DNA of 64,000 bases from Galbibacter marinus (lineage in GTDB: Bacteria > Bacteroidota > Bacteroidia > Flavobacteriales > Flavobacteriaceae): contig NZ_AMSG01000006.1 of assembly GCF_000300875.1 (NCBI RefSeq), positions 62,001 to 126,000 of the forward strand. The letters are read 5' to 3'. A model generated the notes under the pieces. It saw only the letters and a list, made by a program, of their open reading frames with translations. It ran no database searches and was not told where the DNA came from. Below, one piece after another: positions 20,355-29,770 of the stretch. A program made the translations under genes and the position numbers. How positions within the stretch are numbered: position 1 is the stretch's first letter; every line of letters begins with the position of its first letter.

Positions 20355-22052
20355 ATGAAAGTTATTTATAAAACGATTTTAGGAATATTGAGCCTTGGTA
20401 TGCTCTACGCTTGTTCTGATTACTTGGAGAATACTCCTAGTTCCGTATTGGAGGAAAGTGAACTGATCAATGCGGAGAATATTGATGGATTTGTAACTGC
20501 TGCTTATGCGGCATTGGGAAATGATCATTATGATACTCCTTTTAGTTTATGGCCCTACGGAAATGTTCGGTCTGATGATGCTTATAAAGGAGGGAGTGGT
20601 ACCAATGATATTCAGGTTTTTCATTTCTTTGAAGTGTCTAACAATATCCGTACTGATTTTGGTGAATTGGATGCTTTGTGGTATAATTCATATATCGCAA
20701 TTTCAAGAGTTAACAAGGCAATCAACGCCCTTAATCAATTAGAAGAGAGTGAGTACCCCATAAAGGATGCCAGATTATCTGAGATGTATTTCCTAAGAGG
20801 ACATTTCTATTTTATGCTCAAGGAGGTCTTTAAATACATCCCCTATATAACAGAAGATGTTCCCGTTGAGCAATATGGAACTATTTCAAACAGAGATCTT
20901 AGTAATGATGAGTTATGGGAAGCAATAGCCCAGGACTTTGTCAAGGCAACTGTAAATTTACCCGAACATCAGGATCAAATCGGAAGAGCAACTAAGGCTG
21001 CTGCATTTTCCTATCTTGCTAAGGTGAGATTGTATCAGGCCTATGAGCAGGATGAGAATAATAATGTGGTCAATATTAATGATCAAAGACTTCAGCAGGT
21101 CATTGCAGCCACGGATAGGGTACTGGGTAAATATGCTCTTGAATCGGATTTCGGTTTTAATTTTCTTGCCGGCAGTTATGAGAATGGACCAGAAGCGGTA
21201 TTCTCGATTCAGTTCTCTAATGATGATAATACACTTCATGGTCGTTTAAATTATTCAGATGTTTTATCGACCCCACAGGGACTTGGTTGTTGTGATTTTC
21301 ACAAGCCAAGTCAAAACCTCGTTAATGCTTTTAAAACCGACGGTGAAGGTCTTCCAATGCTCGAGGATTTTAACAACACAGATATGGATTACAGCAATCT
21401 AGATGCCTATACAGTAGATCCTAGATTGTATCATACGGTAGCCATACCGGGACTTCCGTTTAAGTATAATGAATCTTATATTTATAAGGAAGATTGGAAT
21501 AGAAGCCCAAGTACCTACGGGTTTTATGCTTCCTTGAAGGAAAATGTATCACCGGATTGCGATTGTTTTGTCAACATAGATCCTTTTTATGGAAATTCTA
21601 AAAACAGAATTCAAATCCGTTATGCTGATGTTCTTTTAATGAGAGCGGAAGCTCTAATTGAGTTAGGAAGACAGAAAGAGGCCTTGCCGTTGATTAATCA
21701 AATTCGAGAAAGAGCAGGACAGAGTACAACACTGATTGATGGTTATGCTACTAATACAAATGTTGCCCTATATGAGGATGGCGTAAACTGTAATTGGACA
21801 CAAAATTTTGCAAGGAAAGCGCTCCGTTTTGAAAGAAGACTGGAGTTTGCCATGGAGGGTAGTCGCTTTTTTGATTTGGTCAGATGGGGTGTTGCAGAAG
21901 AGGTGTTAAATACCTACTATGATGAGGAAAAAGATAAGCGTATTTATTATGCTGAGGCGCACTTTGATGCCAATGCAGAAGAGTATTGTCCAATTCCATT
22001 AGCCCAGATTAATTTCAGTAGAAATGTATATCAACAAAACGTAGGATATTAA
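20355..22052 (+). CDS. SusD-like glycan-binding lipoprotein (RagB/SusD)
   Basis: A 565-residue lipoprotein (signal ending LGMLYAC) with SusD-family features: an N-terminal helical TPR-like scaffold, ...DALWYNSYIAISRVNKAINAL..., R-x-RYADVLLMRAEALIELG, and the C-terminal LRFERRLEFAMEGSRFFDLVRWG. It is a surface lid on the SusC transporter and captures oligosaccharide. It is the last gene of the operon; a 273-bp gap precedes fructokinase. Confidence 0.95.
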   Translation: MKVIYKTILGILSLGMLYACSDYLENTPSSVLEESELINAENIDGFVTAAYAALGNDHYDTPFSLWPYGNVRSDDAYKGGSGTNDIQVFHFFEVSNNIRTDFGELDALWYNSYIAISRVNKAINALNQLEESEYPIKDARLSEMYFLRGHFYFMLKEVFKYIPYITEDVPVEQYGTISNRDLSNDELWEAIAQDFVKATVNLPEHQDQIGRATKAAAFSYLAKVRLYQAYEQDENNNVVNINDQRLQQVIAATDRVLGKYALESDFGFNFLAGSYENGPEAVFSIQFSNDDNTLHGRLNYSDVLSTPQGLGCCDFHKPSQNLVNAFKTDGEGLPMLEDFNNTDMDYSNLDAYTVDPRLYHTVAIPGLPFKYNESYIYKEDWNRSPSTYGFYASLKENVSPDCDCFVNIDPFYGNSKNRIQIRYADVLLMRAEALIELGRQKEALPLINQIRERAGQSTTLIDGYATNTNVALYEDGVNCNWTQNFARKALRFERRLEFAMEGSRFFDLVRWGVAEEVLNTYYDEEKDKRIYYAEAHFDANAEEYCPIPLAQINFSRNVYQQNVGY

Positions 22053-22325
22053 ATTGATGATTGCTGTTATAGAATGGACCTATTTGTAACTGGGGAAATT
22101 AGCATAAACCTTTAAAATCATTTTGATTAAGTATGATTTAATCAAGAAAAAAATGATAATTTCCAATGTAGATGCCTTCAATTTTAATAGTGAAGACTAG
22201 AATAAAAATTTAAATCCGGGTGCCCATGGTGGCAGTAGCCAAGCTAAGGGAGGGATTTAACAATTAGAGGGTTTTAGGAATATGAAAATAACAGCAAAAT
22301 TGAACTGTAAATAGAACGAATTCAA

Positions 22326-23228
22326 ATGGATGATAATTTAAAAATCACCTGCTACGGTGAGGTGCTGTGGGATGTATTTCCAACGGGTGAGAAGATAGGA
22401 GGGGCTCCTCTAAATGTTGCGATAAGGCTTCAGAGTATGGGCGTGAATACCAGCATGATGAGTTGTGTTGGAGATGATGTTCGCGGGCATAAAATTACGG
22501 ACTATCTGAGAGGTTTGAAGCTAAACACCTCATGTATAGAGATGCATGCTGATTTCCCTACCGGAATAGTTCAGGTGACTTTGGATAAAACCGGGTCGGC
22601 AACCTATGATATCAAGTATCCGGTGGCCTGGGATAAAATTTCTTTAACTCCAAAAATGGTTCAAGCCGTTGAATCATCGGATGCTTTTATTTATGGGAGC
22701 TTGGTTTGTAGGGATCCTCAAAGTAAGCATACGTTGTTTGAATTGATTCCTAAATCAAGTTTTAAGGTCTTGGATGTGAATCTCAGACAGGGTTATTACA
22801 CTCAGGATCTTTTACTGGAGCTGATTCAAAGTGCTGATTTTATAAAATTCAATGACGATGAGTTATTTGAAATTGCGCAAATGATGGGATCTACTTTCAA
22901 TTCATTGGAGCAAAACCTTGAGTATATTAAATCCAAGGTTAGCGCAAGCTCCATATGCGTTACCAAGGGGAGGCATGGTGCCTTGTTGGTTCATAATGAT
23001 AAGTACTACTACAATAGCGGTTATAAGATCACAGTAAAGGATACCGTGGGTGCTGGGGATTCTTTTTTAGCAACATTATTGGTCAAACTGTTAAGAAATG
23101 AAGATACGCAACGCGCTCTTGACTTTGCCTGTGGCATCGGTGCTATGGTTGCCGCTGAAAGTGGAGCCAATCCTGTGTTTGAACAGTCGCAAATAGATGA
23201 GTTCATAAATGGAAGACCATTAAAGTAG
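22326..23228 (+). CDS. Fructokinase (PfkB family)
   Basis: A 300-residue PfkB/ribokinase-family sugar kinase: the N-terminal CYGEVLWDVFPTGEKIGGAPLNVA substrate-binding strand and glycine motif, and the C-terminal KDTVGAGDSFLATLL anion hole with catalytic Asp. It fits bacterial fructokinases, which phosphorylate fructose with ATP, closing the fructan pathway encoded upstream. The ATG at 22326 is used. It may have its own promoter given the 273-bp gap; that gap contains an AT-rich inverted repeat (ttgattaa/ttaatcaa, 22123-22145) but no clear terminator. Confidence 0.88.
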   Translation: MDDNLKITCYGEVLWDVFPTGEKIGGAPLNVAIRLQSMGVNTSMMSCVGDDVRGHKITDYLRGLKLNTSCIEMHADFPTGIVQVTLDKTGSATYDIKYPVAWDKISLTPKMVQAVESSDAFIYGSLVCRDPQSKHTLFELIPKSSFKVLDVNLRQGYYTQDLLLELIQSADFIKFNDDELFEIAQMMGSTFNSLEQNLEYIKSKVSASSICVTKGRHGALLVHNDKYYYNSGYKITVKDTVGAGDSFLATLLVKLLRNEDTQRALDFACGIGAMVAAESGANPVFEQSQIDEFINGRPLK

Positions 23229-23305
23229 GGAGTTTATCTACGATATAATTAAAAAAAAATAAACGCATCTAAATCTTTAGGTTGGTTAGTAAGAGGAATT
23301 GATGT

Positions 23306-23346
23306 GGAAAGGGCTACGGCTTGATCCAGGTCTTTTCCTTTTTTTA
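23306..23346 (+). terminator. Probable intrinsic terminator after fructokinase
   Basis: GGAAAGG (from 23306) can pair with TCTTTTCC (23331-23338) around an 18-nt loop, with one bulged T, and is followed at once by a T run. It lies 78 bp after the fructokinase stop. The stem is modest. Confidence 0.45.
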
Positions 23347-23371
23347 TTTTTTTGTACCTTTATTTGCCTGA

Positions 23372-23500
23372 GAAGTAAAACCTACTGGCAGCGGGACAGA
23401 ACTGACTATTACTCAATCCAGTAATAATGAAGAGAAGGCAAAACATTCTTCCAAAAATTGGGCAGTTGTTATAGATGGAATGAGAAAGCTCATTGAATAA
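23372..23500 (+). pseudogene. SRPBCC/AHSA1-like C-terminal remnant
   Basis: Start-less frame after an in-frame TGA (23369-23371), reading EVKPTGSGTELTITQ and later KNWAVVIDGMRKLIE before TAA at 23498. The beta-strand then long C-terminal helix with W is typical of SRPBCC (AHSA1) proteins. Only 42 codons remain, so it is a decayed tail. The surrounding 23229-23633 interval (about 400 bp) holds nothing else beyond the terminator. Confidence 0.35.
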
Positions 23501-23633
23501 AACCACCTATAATGGACAATTTCACACAAACTACATTCAGTACCTGCACAAGAAACTAACTAAAAAACAACGACTAGCAAACCGTTGGAGTCAATTAATA
23601 TCGATAAAATAAAAATCTTGAAACCTGATTTAT

Positions 23634-24075
23634 ATGAAAACTAAAATTAATTTATTTTCACTCATCTTCGCCTTCATAGGCTTGATAAGTTGCAATACCA
23701 ATCAACCGACACAGTCGTCCAACCTAGAAATCGGTATGTTTAAGGTAGTAATACTTTATCCAAATGGAGAAGATAAAACCTTTGACATGGACTATTATGA
23801 AAAAAAAGCACATGCCAATGGTGGCGGGTTTTTTAGGCGAAAATTTAAAGTTCTTTGAAATAGATAAGGGTATAGCCGGCAGAACTCCTAATGATAAATC
23901 TCCTTTTGTAGCCGTAGGCTATTTTTATATTAATGATGTCGCTGAATATAATAAAGCAATAGGACAAAATATAGATGCAATTCGGACTGACTTTAAAAAT
24001 TACACCAATATTACGCCTGTTATACAGATTAGTGAAATAAAGCAGGTGAGATACCTTGACAGAAATAAAGAATAG
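23634..24075 (+). pseudogene. EthD-domain lipoprotein split by a frameshift in an A8 run
   Basis: The first frame (23634-23858) starts with a lipoprotein signal (LIFAFIGLISC) and enters an EthD-type domain (MFKVVILYPNGEDKTFDMDYYEKK). A second frame (to 24075) carries the rest: HMPMVAGFLGENLKFFEIDKG through VIQISEIKQV. They overlap at GAAAAAAAAGC (A8, about 23800-23807); with seven A residues the reading becomes YYEKKHMPM, the expected EthD motif. The gene is thus one base from intact. Possible causes: sequencing error, phase-variable tract or inactivation. EthD-like proteins are small ferredoxin-fold proteins of often unknown role. Confidence 0.75.
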
Positions 24076-24305
24076 GAAATCATTGAGGATAACATCTAGT
24101 GGACAATACCGAACTCCAGTGAATTACTATGGGCGAGTATCCCACAAAAATCACCAGGGGAGAGCAGTATAACAACTTGGCGAAGCTTCATTTCTGTCCT
24201 GCCATTATGCAGTAGTCTTATGGTTGAGCGATAGGGTGTAAATGCCTATTATACGTGCTGGTGTTTTAATTTTTTTTGGGGAGTATCCTGTAAACTGTGT
24301 AAGTA

Positions 24306-24341
24306 AAAAAATATCGAGGGTCATGACCCTCGATATTTTTT
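24306..24341. terminator. Perfect 36-bp palindromic bidirectional terminator
   Basis: A perfect inverted repeat centred between 24323 and 24324: A-run, then ATATCGAGGGTCA on the left and its exact complement on the right, ending in a T-run. This gives a GC-core hairpin with U-tract in both directions. It lies about 230 bp after the EthD gene. Confidence 0.8.
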
Positions 24342-24365
24342 ATTAATTTTAAATTTTAACACAGT

Positions 24366-24502
24366 ATGAAGAAAGAATGGTTTGATCAAATGAAAGCAAT
24401 GAAAACTTTTATTCTCTTGAGTCACACGAATTATATCTAAATGAATTACTGGCCAAAGAACTGTGTACACGACTTTTCGGAGCAATCAGTCTAAAGGATT
24501 AG
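24366..24502 (+). pseudogene. Small frameshifted ORF remnant
   Basis: ATG 24366 reads MKKEWFDQMKAMKT and then stops early. A one-base frame change near the AAAACTTTT run gives FYSLESHELYLNELLAKELC...ISLKD before TAG at 24500. Together about 45 codons of plausible protein, family unknown, just before the YdeI-like gene. Could be chance. Confidence 0.2.
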
Positions 24503-24552
24503 ATCAAGCAATTTGCATTAAAAATGAACCAATCACAACCAAAAATTACTCA

Positions 24553-25131
24553 ATGGATAAATCAAACAGAGAAACACTCTATTTAAAATCAAGAGCGCAA
24601 TGGCGAAAATGGCTGAGCGATAACCACCAGATAAAACAGTCTATTTGGCTGGTGTGTAATAATCAAAGATCAGGCTTACCAACAGTTCCTTGGGGTCAGT
24701 TGGTTGAAGAGGCACTTTGCTTTGGCCGGATTGATAGCACCAGAAAAACCATTGATGAGTTTACTTTCAAGCAGATGTTTAGCAAACGGAAGCATAGTAG
24801 CACATGGTCAAAAATAAATAAAGACAAAGTACAGATGCTTATTGATAAAGGACTTATGACAGAGTCTGGTTACCAAACTATTGAGGTTGCAAAACAAAAC
24901 GGATCCTGGGCTCTGTTGGATGCGGTTGAACAGCTCATAGTACCAGCAGATTTAGAAGAAGCCTTTGAAAGACATAAAGGTTCAAAAAATTACTTTCTGG
25001 GTTTGAGTAAATCGCTTAGAAAGATGATGTTGCGTTGGATAGTTCTTGCAAAACGGCCAGAGACCCGACAAAAACGTATTGATGAAATCGCAATGCTTGC
25101 CGGTGAAAACAAAAGACCAAAACAATTTTAA
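24553..25131 (+). CDS. YdeI/OmpD-associated family protein
   Basis: Start placed at ATG 24553 (MDKSNRETLYLKSRAQWRKW) because the longer frame begins at a GTG inside the upstream remnant and its first 30 residues look non-native. The 192-residue product has the family pattern: WLSDNHQIKQSIWLV, LPWGQLVEEALCFGRIDS-like segment, KRKHSSTWSKINKDKVQMLI and a C-terminal DUF1905/YdeI-type helix (RWIVLAKRPETRQKRI). Cytoplasmic; biochemical role uncertain. Confidence 0.85.
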   Translation: MDKSNRETLYLKSRAQWRKWLSDNHQIKQSIWLVCNNQRSGLPTVPWGQLVEEALCFGRIDSTRKTIDEFTFKQMFSKRKHSSTWSKINKDKVQMLIDKGLMTESGYQTIEVAKQNGSWALLDAVEQLIVPADLEEAFERHKGSKNYFLGLSKSLRKMMLRWIVLAKRPETRQKRIDEIAMLAGENKRPKQF

Positions 25132-25632
25132 TCCGTAGTTTGTTTCAAAAAATGTACACATAACCAAAGTGAATCTTAATTATTTGGGTTCTAATATGTT
25201 TTTATGCATTGCCCTATATAAAAACATCGCCTATTTTTATTTTATTGAACTTATCGAATTGTGAGAAGTATAGTTTATTCCAATTTCTAGAAATCCTAGA
25301 ATCGAAAAAGTAGAAGGAGAGCGCTCAGGCTTGCAAACCAAGAGCACTTCTCATCTTCTCATCTTCTAATATAATATCCCTTTAGATTCCAATAAATAGC
25401 TTTGAGATATTAGGATACAAGGAATGGACTATACCTACTTAGAATTTAAGTATGACAGTTTATTGTTAAATATTAGATTTGAGAACTGGAAACACCCTAT
25501 AAATCGCGTTGATTCCTCTTGGGATACACGAAAAAGGATAGGAGAGGGCGAGGTCCTGTAAACACCTCTGTTTCTTATGTATTAGGAGCATTAAGTAAAA
25601 GAAAGTAAATTAAAAATTAAGTTCGTTTAGAA
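25132..25632. other. Intergenic region, about 500 bp
   Basis: No supported gene, RNA or strong hairpin was seen. The interval is AT-rich with multiple stops in all frames and should hold the promoter of the SLC13 transporter. Confidence 0.4.
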
Positions 25633-27108
25633 ATGATTTCGACAAAAAAGATTGTTTTTTTGATCCTAGGCCCTTTAATATTTGCGTTACTGCAATTATT
25701 GGATACCCCTGAGGGAATGCCTGAAAGTGCTTTTGATATGTTGTCCATTACAGTTTGGATGGCAATTTGGTGGGTCTCAGAGGTTATTCCTATAGGTGTA
25801 ACAGCACTTCTGCCAATTGTTTTATTTCCGTTGACAGGAGCAGTAGATATTTCAACCACAACAGCCTCCTATGGACATAAATATATCTTTTTATACTTGG
25901 GAGGCTTCTTGCTGGCCATAGCTGTAGAGAAATGGAACTTGCATAAACGAATTGCCTTACACATAATTAAAACGATTGGAACGGACGTATCCAAAATCAT
26001 TTTGGGATTTATGGTTGCAACCGCATTTTTGTCGATGTGGATATCAAATACCGCAACCAGTGTTATGATGTTGCCTATTGGAATGTCAATTGTATTCCAA
26101 TTAAAGGATAATCCACATACAGAAGAAAATGAAAATATAATTTTTGGGAAGGCATTAATGCTGGCAATTGCGTATAGTGCGTCATTAGGTGGTATTGCGA
26201 CGCTTATTGGGACTCCACCCAATCTTGTGTTTGCCGGGTTTATTGAAGAAACCTATAATATAGAGATCTCTTTTGCAAGTTGGATTACATTTGGATTGCC
26301 AATTTCAGTGATTCTTTTAGCCGTTTCATGGTATTATTTAACCCATCATGCTTTTGTCTTTAAGCAAAAACAATTCCCCGGTGGTAAAACAGAAATTCAG
26401 CGGTTATTAAATGACTTGGGTCCCATGGAAATGGAAGAAAAAACAGTTTTAATTGTTTTTATATTGACCGCATTTTCTTGGATTACCAGATCATTTTTTT
26501 TCGAACAGCTTATGCCGGGCATAGACGATACTGTAATAGCTATAATCGCAGGAATTATATTGTTTATATTACCGACAAGGAAGAAAGGAGAGCCCATAAT
26601 AATATGGAAGGATGCCGTTAATATTCCTTGGGGAATAATCCTTTTATTCGGGGGCGGATTGGCATTGGCCTCTGGATTTCAAGTCACGGGATTAGCTACT
26701 TGGCTTGGAAGTCAAGTTGAGCTGCTTGAAGGTCTAACTTTACTTGTGCTTATTGTGGTCATCGTAACGGCAGTTAATTTTATCACTGAATTAACGTCAA
26801 ATACCGCCACCACAGCCATGCTGTTGCCCATTTTAGCGCCCATTGCGATTTCTTTGGATATTAATCCTTATATGTTGATGGTGGCAGCCACACTTGCTGC
26901 ATCATGTGCGTTTATGTTGCCGGTAGCAACACCTCCGAATGCAGTGGTCTTCGGGTCAGGTTATTTGAGTATCAAGGATATGGTCAAGGCAGGATTTTGG
27001 ATGAATTTAATTTCAATTGTTATTATAACCTTTGCTGTATATTTATTACTTCCCTTATTATGGGATTTTGATCCAGTAGATATTGAACTTTTTGTAACAA
27101 GGAAGTAG
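25633..27108 (+). CDS. SLC13/DASS-family sodium:dicarboxylate-type symporter
   Basis: A 491-residue inner-membrane protein with about 11-12 hydrophobic segments. It has both signature 'SNT' motifs of the divalent anion:sodium symporter family: WISNTATSVMMLPIG (about residues 137-151) and ITELTSNTATTAMLLPI (about 382-398), plus the conserved GTPPNLVF and ATPPNAVVF loops. It likely imports dicarboxylates such as succinate or fumarate with Na+. Single-gene unit. Exact substrate cannot be assigned. Confidence 0.9.
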   Translation: MISTKKIVFLILGPLIFALLQLLDTPEGMPESAFDMLSITVWMAIWWVSEVIPIGVTALLPIVLFPLTGAVDISTTTASYGHKYIFLYLGGFLLAIAVEKWNLHKRIALHIIKTIGTDVSKIILGFMVATAFLSMWISNTATSVMMLPIGMSIVFQLKDNPHTEENENIIFGKALMLAIAYSASLGGIATLIGTPPNLVFAGFIEETYNIEISFASWITFGLPISVILLAVSWYYLTHHAFVFKQKQFPGGKTEIQRLLNDLGPMEMEEKTVLIVFILTAFSWITRSFFFEQLMPGIDDTVIAIIAGIILFILPTRKKGEPIIIWKDAVNIPWGIILLFGGGLALASGFQVTGLATWLGSQVELLEGLTLLVLIVVIVTAVNFITELTSNTATTAMLLPILAPIAISLDINPYMLMVAATLAASCAFMLPVATPPNAVVFGSGYLSIKDMVKAGFWMNLISIVIITFAVYLLLPLLWDFDPVDIELFVTRK

Positions 27109-27343
27109 AGGATAAACCTTACACTAATGTATTATCGAATCAGAAGAAAGAATTAATGTGGAAGATCTTCAAAAAATCGGTGATTTAGAAAAACTGAGCT
27201 TAGAAGATGTTTTTGGTTATTAATGCAAAATTACACTCCCTGAACGGCTTCCGGTAGAGGAGTCAACAGGCTCTAATTTACCCAAGCATGTTCCACTGAT
27301 TGGTTTATCAGTGCAATTTCTATAGTGTTTTAATTTAACATTT

Positions 27344-28279
27344 TTACCAATTCGATTTTAATTCGAGTGTGTTTACGCCTATGTTATAGGCATAAACGGC
27401 AGCAGGAACATAGGTTAAATTAATATCCTCTATTGTTTTATTATCTAAAATATCGATTGTGGTTACCAGGCTTGCGGAAAAATTATTTTGATTACAGAAA
27501 TATATCAAGCTTTTTAATTCTTGCGGTTTTTCAAAATAACGATTACTCCATTTTATTTCTACACACCATTGCGGTTGAAATAATTTGTTGTCCAGTAATA
27601 CGATATCAACTTCACCTTCGGAGCGCCCCATTTTCCAACGAGCATATTTTAAATCAAGATTTTCTCGATGCATCCATTGTAAAAAAAAAGCTGTTTCTAC
27701 CATATTACCCATTTCATTATCTGTTTCTGTAATTCCAAAGCTATCGGAGATGGAGTAGAACTCGTTGTCGAGGAACCTTCGGAAAAACCCTTCCAGTTCC
27801 GGCATGATTAGGTGCACGCCATGGGTACTGTGCTTGATGGAAAAGGCAATCTCCGACTGTACCACGTGCAGGCCGTTGGAGCAGACCATACGGTAGAAGC
27901 CGAAGTGGCCCGAGGTACGCTCGCTGCCATCGTAAGAATTGGTGAACCGGAGCATAGGCAGGATGGTGTCCGCCTTGTTGCCCACGGAGAACTGGGTACT
28001 GTCGGAAAGGATAAAGTCCATACTGAAGCTGCGGTCCGAGCGGTTGATGGTCTGGCGGTAATAGGTCAGACCTGCATCGATGAGCATTTGTTCCGCTTTG
28101 GCGAAGAACAGCTCATTGGGGATGTGCCCATAGCTTTTGGACACGATGTTCACAATTTTGCCATTGGATACAATGACATTTTCAAGCCCTTTACGGGGTT
28201 CCATTTGGGTAAGTTCCCTGAGGGGCCTTACCGCGGACGCTACAAAGACCTCGTCCTGTTGCAATTTGTCTAAATACAT
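27344..28279 (-). CDS. Chimeric DUF932 / DUF4143-like protein
   Basis: Start at ATG 28279 (MYLDKLQQDEVFVASAVRPL), not the longer frame to 28432, whose extra residues come from the leader. The first about 185 residues are DUF932 (a phage/plasmid-type protein common on Bacteroidota conjugative elements): IVNIVSKSYGHIPNELFF, FTNSYDGSERTSGHFGFYRM. The last about 125 match the C-terminal DUF4143 domain of AAA ATPases: MVETAFFLQWMHRE, GRSEGEVDIVLLD, WCVEIKWSNR. The DUF932 half is GC-rich and the other AT-rich; the join is near 27740-27780. The frame is open across it. Probably the product of an illegitimate recombination. Confidence 0.7.
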   Translation of the reverse strand: MYLDKLQQDEVFVASAVRPLRELTQMEPRKGLENVIVSNGKIVNIVSKSYGHIPNELFFAKAEQMLIDAGLTYYRQTINRSDRSFSMDFILSDSTQFSVGNKADTILPMLRFTNSYDGSERTSGHFGFYRMVCSNGLHVVQSEIAFSIKHSTHGVHLIMPELEGFFRRFLDNEFYSISDSFGITETDNEMGNMVETAFFLQWMHRENLDLKYARWKMGRSEGEVDIVLLDNKLFQPQWCVEIKWSNRYFEKPQELKSLIYFCNQNNFSASLVTTIDILDNKTIEDINLTYVPAAVYAYNIGVNTLELKSNW

Positions 28280-28768
28280 AATACATGGATTTAAGGTTAA
28301 ACAATATTTGCAGGGCACCCAAACGGAAGACAGGCCGTGGAGCGGCAAGGAAACGGAATATAAAAAGAGAGGACGGAACGGCTTTATGCCGTCCCTTGTC
28401 CGGATACGGGCTGCGACGTTTACCTTGCGCAAAGGATTGGTTGATGGTTTGTTTGTTCTACGGTATTTTCATCATCTTATGGCATATGGTACTTAAAGCC
28501 ATTTACCAATGTCAAATTTTAGGATATGGAAGAGCAGGAATGTGGAATTCAAATTCTATCTGAAAACCTCTATAGGGTAGCATATCCCAATCAGGGAGGT
28601 TTACAGAACCAATTCTGATTGAACCAAAGGTATCTTGCGTGTTCTTGGTAGATAAGAGTTGCGCTCACCGGCAACCCGAGCGTGGAAATGTGAAATCCGC
28701 CATTGGTCCAGTTATCGTGTCCAGTGAGAATTTCTCCAGCTTCAATAGTATGGAGGACAAGATGTCCC
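28280..28768. other. Leader of the DUF932 gene and GC-rich intergenic DNA
   Basis: About 490 bp without a gene. The part next to the DUF932 gene (28344-28403) holds the repeated leader described separately. The rest, up to the S41 peptidase, has mixed composition and no recognisable coding remnant. Confidence 0.4.
28344..28403 (-). promoter_or_regulatory. Repeated 5' leader, copy A (DUF932 gene)
   Basis: Two exact blocks shared with copy B at 30650-30727: GGCAAGGAAACGGAATA (28344-28360) and a 24-bp block at 28380-28403. They end 65 bp before the start codon. On the transcribed (minus) strand the 24-bp block forms part of a GGACGGC/GCCG...CCGTCC hairpin. The segment between block and ATG is also similar in both copies. 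It is a shared promoter or 5'-UTR element of two genes of the same element. Confidence 0.65.
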
Positions 28769-29770
28769 TTAAGGGCTTTTCATGTTGGGATTTATTTTTT
28801 CGAGTGCTAGTTTATAAGCAATATCCAGCGCTTCATTGGCTTTTACCTTTACATCTGGTTCAACTCCTTTCCCTTCCCAATTGGTCTTTGTAATGGGACT
28901 GATGGCTTTTCCAGTGGGGATCCATACAATAAAATTTCCGGATGCATTGAATTCTTCCCCAAAATTGGCGGCGCCGGCAGTGGTTTCCCCTACAATGGTT
29001 GCCCGGCCGAGGCTTTTAAGGTCGTAGGCGAACTCTTCCCCGGCAGAAATCGTTTTATTGTTTGTCAGGACATAGACAGGAACATTTGGCATTCTTTCCC
29101 CATCTACATAAGGTAAGGTCCAGGATTGGATAGTCGTGTTTTCTTTCTTTTGATAGAAGTCGATTAGATGTACCGGTTCATCCGAGTACAAATAGCTTAT
29201 CAAAAGCTGAATCATTGTGGGGTCCCCACCAAAATTATTTCTCAAATCGAAAATGAGTGCATCACAATTGGAAACAAATTGCATTGCTGAAGATGCTGTT
29301 TTCCCTCCATATAGGGTGGGTGCAAAAGCGGTTATTTTAATATAACCGATATTGTTTTCCAAAATTTTCAACTCTTCAAAGCCATAATTGAACTTCCGTA
29401 CCCGTTCATTGACCCTATTGAATTTTTCGGCTGGATCCTCTTTTTTTGAAGGACTTCTCAATCGTGCCGCTTTTTCTTCATCATAAGCAACACCAATATG
29501 TTTATCTTTGCTGATCGTGAACAAATGGCTTTTCAGTGAGTCGGCAAAAACGGTTTTGTCTGTAATCATTTTGTATTCACCGCGTTTGTACCTTTTTAGT
29601 AAATCTTTGGCCATTAAGTCCGCCACTTTTTCAAACACGTATTTATCCTTCAGTTGATAGTTGATGGAGTCGATGATTTCTTTTTTATGGGCATTGGTTA
29701 AATTCCCACTTTGAGCGTATGCTGCAATTGAGGTAGCTAACATACATATGATGATACATTGGAATTTCAT
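28769..29770 (-). CDS. S41-family (retinoid-binding-protein-like) serine peptidase
   Basis: A 333-residue exported protein: signal peptide MKFQCIIICMLATSIAAYAQ, an N-terminal helical Peptidase_S41_N-type region (about 25-130), then the S41 core with IGYIKITAFAPT, ALIFDLRNNFGGDP, and the catalytic serine in TISAGEEFAYDLK, ending GVEPDVKVKANEALD. Full length for this subtype, without a PDZ domain. It is in the periplasm or outside. It sits between two pieces of a conjugative-type element but is less GC-rich than they are, so it may be a later arrival or original chromosome. Confidence 0.88.
   Translation of the reverse strand: MKFQCIIICMLATSIAAYAQSGNLTNAHKKEIIDSINYQLKDKYVFEKVADLMAKDLLKRYKRGEYKMITDKTVFADSLKSHLFTISKDKHIGVAYDEEKAARLRSPSKKEDPAEKFNRVNERVRKFNYGFEELKILENNIGYIKITAFAPTLYGGKTASSAMQFVSNCDALIFDLRNNFGGDPTMIQLLISYLYSDEPVHLIDFYQKKENTTIQSWTLPYVDGERMPNVPVYVLTNNKTISAGEEFAYDLKSLGRATIVGETTAGAANFGEEFNASGNFIVWIPTGKAISPITKTNWEGKGVEPDVKVKANEALDIAYKLALEKINPNMKSP

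Noticed and set aside
22123-22145. Hairpin ttgattaa/ttaatcaa after susD as terminator
   Set aside because: All-AT stem and followed by an A-run rather than a T-run on the transcribed sense, so not a credible intrinsic terminator.
27137-27223. Start-less plus-strand frame (ESEERINVEDLQKIGDLEKL...) after the SLC13 gene
   Set aside because: Only about 30 codons, begins after a stop, and no family is suggested; not enough to call even a remnant.
27812-28273. Long plus-strand ORF opposite the DUF932 region
   Set aside because: High GC content lengthens antisense frames; the minus-strand DUF932 reading has clear family motifs.
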